Assembly (NCBI GenBank): GCA_963580285.1
Contig: OY757011.1
Span: 118,043,037-118,107,036 of the forward strand
Length of the DNA stretch: 64,000 nt
Direction: 5' to 3'
Origin: Lucinisca nassula
Lineage: Eukaryota > Mollusca > Bivalvia > Lucinida > Lucinidae
The translations under genes and the position numbers were made by a program. Numbering within the stretch: position 1 is the stretch's first letter; each line of letters starts with the position of its first letter. This document shows, piece by piece, positions 53,269-61,859 of the stretch. The notes under the pieces were generated by a model. That model ran no database searches, was not told where the DNA came from, and saw only the letters and a list, made by a program, of their open reading frames with translations.

Positions 53269-53620
53269 AGCGACTCATCAGTGCAGTCATTGCTTTGATT
53301 TATCTGTAATAGCAAGCCAGTCAACTATGAATTTATGCACCTACCGTAAAAATCCTATAAATTTGGATGCCTGAGGTCTTGCTGTAATTCTCTTAAAATT
53401 TTGACGAATTAGTTTCACAAGCCAGCAAGGGGTTCAAAAAGTACAGACAGAATGGCACACAGTGTAGACCCTGATCAGACTGGTCCTTCAGGAGCAGTCT
53501 TATCAGGCTCTGCACTGTTTGCTTAGGCCTGTCTGTCCCAATACTTAGGATCATTACAGTATCAATCTTTCACAGTAGAGGAAGGATGATAGGTTACCCT
53601 GGGAAATTATACAATTTTTG
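53269..53620. mobile_element. Intron sequence with a palindromic MITE core
   Basis: GCACACAGTGTAGACCCTG, GATCAGACTGGTCCTTCAGG and CTGCACTGTTTGCTTAGGCC (53472-53529) form a palindromic core. A 58-bp stretch of it is identical to 51793-51850. No gene. Confidence 0.5.
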
Positions 53621-53631
53621 ACAAGAGGCCC

Positions 53632-53933
53632 TGCTGGCCTCGGTAGCTCAGTCAGATACCCGTCTGACTGGTGATCAGGAGGACGCGGGTTCGATACCTG
53701 CCGGGGTCGGCAACATTCTTTTGTGGAGACTGATCATGAAATGTTTTCTACGGTCATTCTCTCCCTTCCCCTGATTCAAGATGGGCAGTTGTCAGTTTCT
53801 GTGAAAGAATGTGCACTGTACCGGTTAATCGCTTATGTATAAGCCTGCCCAGGAAAAGTGTGGATAGGTAAACTGACGGCTCAAAAATGACCTAAATAGG
53901 GTTGACTGGGCTGTTAAACTCAAATACAAATAA
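53632..53933 (+). mobile_element. SINE-C, full length, inserted in the 5' end of an element
   Basis: TGGCCTCGGTAGCTCAGTCAG head, CGGGTTCGATACCTGCC B box, ACCGGTTAATCGCTTATG core, tail AAATACAAATAAAC. Flanked by an 11-bp duplication ACAAGAGGCCC (53621-53631, 53934-53944), which is the host element's own terminus. Confidence 0.9.
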
Positions 53934-54509
53934 ACAAGAGGCCCATGGACCACTATGCTCACCAGAGCTCAGCTGGGTACTGCCCACTGGCAGCCATGTA
54001 TTTTAACATGATATGATTTTAATCTACCGATTATAAAGTCTCCCAAATGAACCCCCCATACCCAAATGAGCACCCAAGTGGACTCTTTATCTGAAATATT
54101 TGGCATTTTATGAAGTGGAGGGGCTTTGGCATGGACCCAACAAAGCCCTGGTTGGTATCACTGAATGGGCCATATAGTAAGGAACAAGAATATATAAGTT
54201 CTGTACCGATCTTGGGATATAAGACCTTTCCGCCAGTGGAGGGGTTGGGGCATGGCCCTGCTGAACACTAGGAAAGCCCTAGCTTTTGTCACTGAATGTG
54301 TCTTATAGTAAGGACCAAGAATATATATGGTTTAGGGATGGGGATCTGAATGGTTTCTGAGCTGAAGCCCTTTTATGAAATGGAGGAGAGAGGCCCCTGT
54401 GGACCCTAAAAGCTTGTGTGATGGAATGTGTCTAATCACAAGGGACAAGAATATATATGTTTATTGGTTTGGGATCTGAATGGCTTCCATGATATATGGC
54501 ATTGTATGA

Positions 54510-54799
54510 TTTGTTTGTTTGTTTGATTTGAGGTTTAACGTCCCCGTCAACACTGTAAAGGTCATTTTGGAGACGTTGCTTCCAATTTTGTGGGACTTTT
54601 ACCCGACATTGAGATGAAATGACATCTAAAGCCCTGTCGCCCAATGAAACCAATAGGGTTTATTAGCATGGACAGTCCGCCTCGCACTGCAGTTCCTGGA
54701 CAGGCTTAGATCCTCTAAGCGGTTAACCAGTACTAGTGTGCGGGCCGGATTCAGCTCTGCGTGGAAGCATCGTGCAGCCCATATATTTCTTCAAGCCCC
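54510..54799 (-). mobile_element. SINE-A copy 8
   Basis: Perfect 14-bp duplication ATGGCATTGTATGA (54496-54509 and 54800-54813). Subfamily text as in copy 7. Confidence 0.9.
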
Positions 54800-55772
54800 A
54801 TGGCATTGTATGAAGTGGAGGGGCGGGACAAGGCATGGCATGGCCCCAGCACATTGCCCCCACACAAAGAGACCCTCAGGTTGGTGTGACTGAATGAGTC
54901 TTACCATATGGAACAAGAAAATATATGGTTTAGGAGTGGGGATCTTAATGGTTTCTGAGATATATGGCTTTTTATAAAGTGGAGGGGTGGGGCATGACCT
55001 GGGACATGACCCAGGGCACCCTGGGGACCAACATGTTGTTGTCACTGTGTGCGTCTTGTCATAAGAAACATGAATATATATGGTTTAGGGGTGGGGCTCT
55101 GATCAGTTTCTCATATTTGGCCTTCTTGTGGAGGGGTGGGGCATGGCCCAAGCGCACCCCGGGAGACCCATATGTTTGTATCACTGAATGTGTCTTATGA
55201 ATGTGTCTTATGTTTTAGGGGTGGGGATCTGAAGGTTTCTGAGTTATTGGGCCTTTTAGGAAGTGGATGGGGAGAGGCATGGCCCCAGCACACCCAGGGG
55301 ACCCCCAGGTTGGTGTCACTGAATGCCTCTTATCACAAGGAACAAGAATATATATGGTTTGAGGGTGGGTATCTGAATGGTTTCTAAGAAATATGGCCCT
55401 TTATGAAATGGAGGGGGTGGGGTATGGCCTCAGCACACTCAGGTGAGGCCCCAAGTTGGCATAAAAGCATATGGCTGAAAGAAGTTTACTCAAAGAACAT
55501 TTTATATTTTTTTTTTTCAAAATATCTGCAAAGGCTTGGCAAGAAATGCCATTTGTCTATTTTCCCAATAACAACCAAACTGACGAGCCGATTTTTTAAT
55601 CAAAAACACAAACTTGCAATCCCCCAGCCAAAGGAAGCTTAATATGAAATTTGGGCTGAATCGGCCCTGTGGCTTCAGAGGAGATGTTGTTTGAAAGTGT
55701 TGACATCAGATTACTACGATGACAACAGACAAATGCCTATCCTATACCCCCACCCCAGAGTCTTCAACTAAA

Positions 55773-58147
55773 CAAGTGGCACATGGGCCACTATGCTAAT
55801 CAGAGCTCAGGAGGGCACTGCCCACTGGCAGCAATGTATTTTAAATAACCATGGAAGCCCTGCACCCAAGGATGCTACAGATAAAATTTGGACCAAATCA
55901 GAGGTCTGATGCGGCTTGAATGTGTTGTTGCAAGACAACAGATGACAATTGACAATTTCCCATCTGTGGCAACCAATAGGCCTAAAAGAACATTATTAAA
56001 GGAACATTTCTATGAAAGTTTGACAAAATATCTTGATGGCATAAATGTCATTTTTCAATTTGCCCAATTATAAGTCAATGGAAACTCTTAACTCGCCATA
56101 GCAACAAAACCAAAGGGCCAAATTTCATAAACCCAATGGCAGCCATGTATTTTAACATGATATGATTTTAATTTATCAATTATAAAGTCTCCCAAACAAA
56201 CCCCATACCCAAATGAGCACCCATGTGGACTGTATCTGAAATATTAGGTGTTTTATAAAGTAAAGAGGGTGGGGCATGGACCCAATGGGGCCCTGGTTGG
56301 TGTCACTAAATGCGTCTTATAAAAAGGAACAGAGACATATATGATTTAGCAGTGGGGATATGTATGGTTCCCGAGATGAAAGGCCTTTTAAGCAGTGGAG
56401 GGATTTGGGCATGGCGGATCCAAGAAAAGCCCAAGATTGTTGTCACTAAATGTGTCTTATCATTAAAGGACCAAGAATATATATGGTTAAAGGGTGGGGA
56501 TCTGAACAGTTTCTGAGATATGAGGCCCTTTTATGAAGTGGATGGGAGACAAATGGCCCCTGCGAACCCTACAAGACGGGGGTGACTGAATGTGTCTAAT
56601 AACAATGAACAAGAATATATGTGATTATGGGATGGGGCTTTGAATGGTTTTTGAGATATATGGCCTATTATGAAGTGGAGTCTTATCATAAGGAACAAAA
56701 ATATATATGCTTAAGGGGTGGGGATCTGAACAGTTTCTGAGATATATGGCTTTTATTGAAGTAAAGGGGTGGGACATGGCCATTGGCATCCCAGGGGGAC
56801 CCCTGTGCTGGTGTCACTGATTGCTTCTTAACATAAGGAACAAGCATATATAGTTTGGTGGTGGGGCTCTGAACACTTTCTCAGATATATGGACTTTGTG
56901 AAGTCGAGGGGTGGAGCATGGCCCGGGCATACCCTGGGTGACCCCTAAGTTGTTGTCACTGAATGTGTCTATCATAAAGAACAAGAATATATACGGTTTA
57001 GGGGTGGGGATCTGTAAGGTTTCTGTAGTATTTGGCCTTTTATGAAGTGGAGGGGGTTGGGCATGACCCCGACACAAGGGGTGGGACATGGCCATTGGCA
57101 TCCCGGGGGATCCCCATGCTGGTGTCAATGATTGTGTCTTATCATAAGGAACAAGAATATAATTATATGGTTTAGGGGTGGGGCTCTGAACAGTTTCTCA
57201 GATATATAGTCTTTTGTGAAGTCGAGGGGTGGAGCATGGCCAGGACGCACCCTGATTAACCCCTAGGTTGGTGTCATCATAAGGAAAAAGAAAATATATG
57301 GTTTAGGCATGGGGATCTGAAAGGTTTCTGAGATAAATGGCATTTTACAAATTGGAGGGGTGGGCATGTCCCCGGCACATCCTAGGGACCCCCAGGTTGG
57401 TTTCACTGAATGCGACTTATCATAAGTAATGAGAGGGGTGGGGATCTGTAAGGTTTCTGGGATATTGGGCCTTTTATGAAGTGGAGGGGATGGGGCATGG
57501 CCCCGGCACATCTTGGGGGACCCCCAGGTTGATGTCACAAAGTGTGTCCCTGGGGAACTCCCCGGTTGGTGTCACTTAATGCATCTTATCATTAAGAACA
57601 AGATTTTATAAGGTTTAGGGGTTGGGATCTGTAAGGTTTCTGAGATATAAGGCATTTTATGAAGTGGAGGGGTGAATATTTTCATTAAGTCTCAGCCCCA
57701 TTGAACACAATCAACGGTTCTGAGGAGATGATTTTTTGAGTATTTTTTTTCTATTTTTTTTTTTCATTTTGGTTTCCATGGCAACCAGCAAAAATGAGCA
57801 GTAGGCCTAAAATCACATGGCAGGTAGATGATTGACTTAGGAACACTTCTATGAAAGTTTTGTCCAAAAATCTGCAAAGGCTTGGCAGTTAATGCCATTT
57901 TTCGATTTTCCTCATTGTAAGTCTCTGGTAACTCTAAGTTGCCATAGCAACCAAACTAATATACCAAATTTCATAAAAAACACAAACTTTCAATCCCTTA
58001 GCCCAAGGTTGCTATAGATGAAATTTGGGCCTAAACAGCTCAGTGGTTTCTGAGAAGATGTCTTTTAAAATGTTGACGCCAGACGATGACGGACAACTGC
58101 TTTACCTATAAGCTCCCCGGATCTTTTGGCTCTGGTGAGCTAAAAAC
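55773..58147 (+). mobile_element. Rolling-circle-type element, GCTCACCAGAGC family
   Basis: AACAAGTGGCACATGGGCC start, ATGCTAATCAGAGCTC, an irregular ~144-bp array to 57670, tail with CCATAGCAACCAAACTAAT, a short GACGATGACGGAC and the 3' end GATCTTTTGGCTCTGGTGAG then CTAAAA. Confidence 0.7.
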
Positions 58148-58264
58148 TGGGTGTCGTATTTTCCAACTATGGACCACAATTTTGTGATTAAAGTCCTACA
58201 TCAAATATGTACGTGACACTCCGATTCGGCAACATGCATGGCATTAGATAACCCACATATTTTT

Positions 58265-58350
58265 TTTTCTTATTTTTGCATGAAAATATATGTTGTGGGT
58301 ACTAATCAGCAAGGTGCTTCTAATGAATACCCACAACATATGTTTTCATG
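58265..58350. repeat. Foldback hairpin, GTACTAATCAG family
   Basis: Arms TTGCATGAAAATATATGTTG(TGGG) and CCCACAACATATGTTTTCATGCA-type complement flank AATCAGCAAGGTGCTTCTAAT. The next element starts directly after the right arm. Confidence 0.75.
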
Positions 58351-58351
58351 C

Positions 58352-59176
58352 AGACATAAGACTAGAAATGCGTCCATGGGACACGGATGCCCCCGCCTGA
58401 ATATATGTCCATGTTCGTATTCATCCATAGAAAGTTATTGACCGTGTTTAAGTTTTGGACCCTTTTTTACATTTGACCTCTAAGTATGACCTTGACCTTG
58501 GAGGTAAGGACGTTGGTTTTGTGTGAGGCAGATTGCCTCATGATGGTCAACATTTCTGCCAAGTAATTTCAAAATCCATCCAGAGAGAAGAAAGTTATTG
58601 ACTGCATTTAAGTTTCGGACCATTTTTTTTACCTTTGACCTCTAAGTATGACCTTGACCTTGGAGGTAGGGATCTGGGTTTGCACAAGACACATCGTCTC
58701 ATGATGGTTAATATTTTTTCAAAGTAATTTCAAATTCCATCCCAAAATAAGTAAGTTATTGACTGTGTTTAAGTTTCGGACCCTTTTTTGACCTTTGACC
58801 TCTAAGCATGACCTTGACCTTGGAGGTACGGACCTGGATTTTGCACGTGACACATCGTCTCATGATGGTTAACATTTCTTCAAAGTAATTTCAAAATCCA
58901 TCCAGAAATAAGAGAGTTATTGACTGCGTTTAAGTTTTGGACCCTTTTTTAACCTTTGACCTCTAAGTATGACCTTGACCTTGGAGGTACGGACCTGGGT
59001 TTTGCACGTGACACATCCTCTCATGATGGTTAACATTTCTGCAGAGTCATTTTAAAATCCATCAAAAAATAAGGAAGTTATTGACCGTGTTTAAGTTTTG
59101 AACGGACACACGGACGGACAGGGGCAACGCTATATACCCTTTCCACCATTCTTCGAATGACAGGGGCATAAAAAAT
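58352..59176 (+). mobile_element. Rolling-circle-type element, ATGCCCCCG family (second copy)
   Basis: ACTAGAAATGCGTCCATGGG (stem-loop), CGGATGCCCCCGCC; four ~160-bp units (TATGACCTTGACCTTGGAGG at 58488, 58647, 58806, 58968); GGACACACGGACGGACAGG; 3' end CATTCTTCGAATGACAGGGG then CATAAAAAA. Confidence 0.75.
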
Positions 59177-59182
59177 ATGATG

Positions 59183-59418
59183 TGCATCTGACTGGTGATC
59201 AGGAGGACCAGATTTGATACTTGCCGGGTCGGCAACATTCTTACTTGGCGATTGATCATGAAACCTTTTCTATGGTCATTCTCTCCCTTCCACTGATTCA
59301 AGAAGGTCAGTTGTCAAGCCTGCCCAGGAAAGTGTGGATCGAGGAAAATGACCAGCTCAAAAATGACCTAAAATAGTGTTGACTGGGCAGTTAAACTCCA
59401 ATACAAACAAACAAACAA
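59183..59418 (+). mobile_element. SINE-C, 5'-truncated, internally shortened
   Basis: CATCTGACTGGTGATCAGG, GGCAACATTCTTACTTGG, TCAAGCCTGCCCAGGAAAG; tail AATACAAACAAACAAACAAA. The ACTGG...CGCTTA block is missing. Confidence 0.8.
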
Positions 59419-60008
59419 AACTAAGAAAAATATAAGTACCGTTTGGATGATAAAAGCACCTTTTCTCGAGCTATCAAAATGTATTCACCTTCACATATAT
59501 ACAAAGTTTGGTATTTAAAGGTGGTATTTGGTGAGGAAATATGAATTGGACCAGAGATTACATACAAATGAGGTCAAAGGTCAAGGGAATGCAGACACCA
59601 AATGTGTAGATGACACTCATATTCACATACTAAGTTTGCTTTTTAACCCTTATCCTGCCGATCACGACAACCCCTTCTTTTGCAAACAGTGTAGATCCAG
59701 ATCAGATGGCTTCTGAAGAAGCCATCTGATCAGGAACTACACTGTCTGACATTAAGTTTGTGATTTCGTAGGAATAAGTTACATCCAGTAATCTGATTGG
59801 TTCAAAGTCAGAAATGGGTGTGGCTAAATTAAATATTCAGCGGGTTAAGGGTTAAAAGTTGTATAGTTCAGGAGATATGCTTCAGACAAGAGGTTATGAC
59901 AGAATGTTGGAATAACAGAAGGATAGAAGGACAGAAGGAGGTACTGGAGGATGGAATAGGGCCACACACTATATGCCCCAGCCAAACATTGGCAGGGGCA
60001 TAAAAATA
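59419..60008 (+). mobile_element. Decayed rolling-circle-type element, ATGCCCC family, with nested MITE
   Basis: The 3' hairpin TATGCCCCAGCCAAACATTGG then CAGGGGCATAAAAA, preceded by an ACAGAAGGATAGAAGGACAG microsatellite. The 5' end was not found. A TTAA MITE splits it at 59643-59855. Confidence 0.6.
59643..59855. mobile_element. TTAA MITE family 1, intact ends
   Basis: TTAACCCTTATCCTGCCG and CAGCGGGTTAAGGGTTAA with TTAA on both sides; core CAGATGGCTTCTGAAG and complement. Confidence 0.85.
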
Positions 60009-60049
60009 TTGGTCAAACAAAATGTGATGCCAAGATATTTTATACCAAC

Positions 60050-60101
60050 CTGTTGTCCCACTTGTGTAACAAATAAGGGCAATATCTTCTGGTTTTGGGA
60101 G
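60050..60101 (-). CDS. ACSL: ACSL exon A: long-chain acyl-CoA synthetase, AMP-binding P-loop exon
   Basis: Coding exon of a long-chain fatty-acid CoA ligase, the enzyme that activates fatty acids with ATP and CoA at ER or mitochondrial outer membranes. The 52-nt exon reads LPKPEDIALICYTSGTTG, ending inside the Gly codon (phase 1). This is the AMP-binding signature common to the ANL superfamily, with the PKPEDLAxIC lead-in typical of ACSL1/5/6. On the minus strand the acceptor is a pyrimidine tract ending TTTTGCAG and the donor is ACAG|GTTGGTA. The next exon (50500-50573) supplies the rest of the loop (NPKG) in the right phase. No earlier exon was found up to base 64000, so the N-terminal half lies outside. 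A rolling-circle-type element begins 74 nt upstream and another ends 42 nt downstream of the exon. Family assignment is firm. The paralogue (1, 5 or 6) is not resolved. Confidence 0.9.
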
Positions 60102-60174
60102 CTGCAAAAGAAAAAACAAACATAACCGAATTAATTTCAACCACCTGTTTTTTTACCTATGATTGTCCAAATGA

Positions 60175-61857
60175 AACAAGAGGCCCGAGAGCCACTATGC
60201 TCACCAGAGCTCAGGGGGGTGGGGGCACTGCTCAATGGCAGCCATGTATTTAATAAAACATGGAAGCCCTGCACCCAAGGACAATACAGAAAAAAATAGG
60301 ACCCAATCAGCCTTGTGGCTTCAGAGATCTGATGTCGCTTGAATGTTTTGTTGCAAGACAACCGACATCAATTGACAATTGCCAGTCTATGACAACCAAT
60401 AGTCCGAAAATGTTATGGCAGATAGAACATTGTTTTAGGAACATTTCTATGAAAGTTTGACAAAATATCTTGAAATGTGTAAATGTCCATCATTTTTCAA
60501 CTTTCCCCATTATTCTTCACTTCCCATAGCAACCAAACTAAAGAGCCAAATTTCATAAAAAAAAAAACCCACAAAACCTGTATAGGTTAATACTTCCAAA
60601 AAGTCTCAAACTCATAGAGTGTATGGTTTAAGAAATGATTTTTTTTATTGTTTTTCTTATCCTTTTTATTTTTAAATGGCAACCAATCAAAATGAGCATG
60701 GTTTGGCCTAAAATCATATGGCAGATAGAAGATTGCTTAAAGAATAGTTCTATGAAACTTCTGCCTAAATATCTGCTAAGACTCTGCAGTAAAAGCAAAT
60801 TTTCCATTTTCCCCATTACAAGTCTATGGAAACTCTAAGTTACCATAGGAACCAAACTAAAGAGCTGAATTTCATAAAAAAAAAAATTAAAGACAAATAT
60901 GGTGAATATTTCCATAAAGTCTCAGCCTCATTAAGCGCATAGTTTCTGAGATGATAATTTTTAAGTATTTTTTTTTCTGTCATTTTGGTGTCCATGGCAA
61001 CCAACAGAAATGAGCAGTTGGCCTAAAATCATATGGCAGATAGATGATTGCTCAAAGAATATTTCTATGTAAGTTTTGTCAGAATATCAGCAGAGGCATG
61101 GCAGTAAATGCTATTTATCAATTTTTCCCATTATAAGTCAATGGTAGCTCCAAAAACTAAAAAGCCGAATTTCATAAAAAACACAAAACCTGTTGAGAAA
61201 AATATGGCAAATATTTCCATAAAGTGTCAGCCTCACAGAGCATAAGGTTTTGGAGGAAATAATTTTTTAAGTATTTTTTTTCTGTTTTTTTTTTCATTTT
61301 GGTTTCCATGGCAACCAGTAAAACTGAGCTATAGTCCTAAAATTATATGGCATATGGTTGATTGCTTAAGGAACATTTCTATGAAAGTTGTGTCAAAATA
61401 TCTGCAAAAGCTTGGCAGTTAATACCATTTTTCAATTTTCCCCATTATTAGTCTATGGAAAATCTAAGTTGCCATAGCAACCAAACTATGGAGCCGAATT
61501 TCATAACAAACACAAAACCTGTAAAGGCAAATATGGTGAATATTTCCATAAACTCTCAGCCTCATAGATAAGTCAATGTAAACCCTAAGTTGCCATAGCA
61601 ACAAAACTAAAAGGCCAAATTTCATTAAAAAAAAAACGCAAAACCTGTAGAGGCAAATATTGTGAATATTTCCATTAAGTCTCAGCTCCATTGAATACAT
61701 GGGTTCTGAGGAGATGATTTTTTAAGTATTTTTTTTTCCTATTTTTTTTTTTATTTTGGTTTCCATGGAAACCAATAGAAATGAGCAATAGGCCTAAAAT
61801 AATATGGCAGATAGTAGATTGCCTAAGGAACATTTCTACAAAAGTTTTGTCAAAATA
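60175..61857 (+). mobile_element. Rolling-circle-type element, GCTCACCAGAGC start, 3' end missing
   Basis: AACAAGAGGCCCGAGAGCC start, CTATGCTCACCAGAGCTC. About eight irregular 125-200-bp units (TTCCATGGCAACCAATAGAAA, TTTCATAAAAAACACAAA) follow. Cut by the Tc1-like element; no 3' end seen beyond it. Confidence 0.65.
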
Positions 61858-61859
61858 TA

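Larger units (their letters stand above)
53620..55772 (+). mobile_element. Rolling-circle-type element, GCTCACCAGAGC family, with nested SINEs
   Basis: The first bases (ACAAGAGGCCC, 53621) are separated by a SINE-C from the rest (CATGGACCACTATGCTCACC, 53944 on). About eight ~144-bp units (CAAGAATATATATGGTTTAG) run to 55440. The tail has TTTGGGCTGAATCGGCCC. The 3' end is degenerate (CACCCCAGAGTCTTCAAC). A SINE-A lies at 54510-54799. Confidence 0.65.
15257..60101 (-). other. ACSL: Span of the partial ACSL gene (five exons and four introns)
   Basis: The five exons total 422 nt in about 45 kb and run right to left on the minus strand. Junction phases are 1, 0, 0, 0, and every join preserves the frame with no stop. 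Introns are about 9.5 kb (A-B), 3.8 kb (B-C), 25.2 kb (C-D) and 5.9 kb (D-E). They are filled mostly with rolling-circle-type elements, SINEs, MITEs and foldbacks, on both strands. No promoter or untranslated region was identified because both gene ends are outside the window. The intact frame and splice sites suggest a live gene, but expression cannot be judged from sequence. Confidence 0.85.

Noticed and set aside
53640..53715. tRNA gene (TAGCTCAGT...GGTTCGATACC)
   Set aside because: It is the head of SINE-C with a target duplication on both sides.
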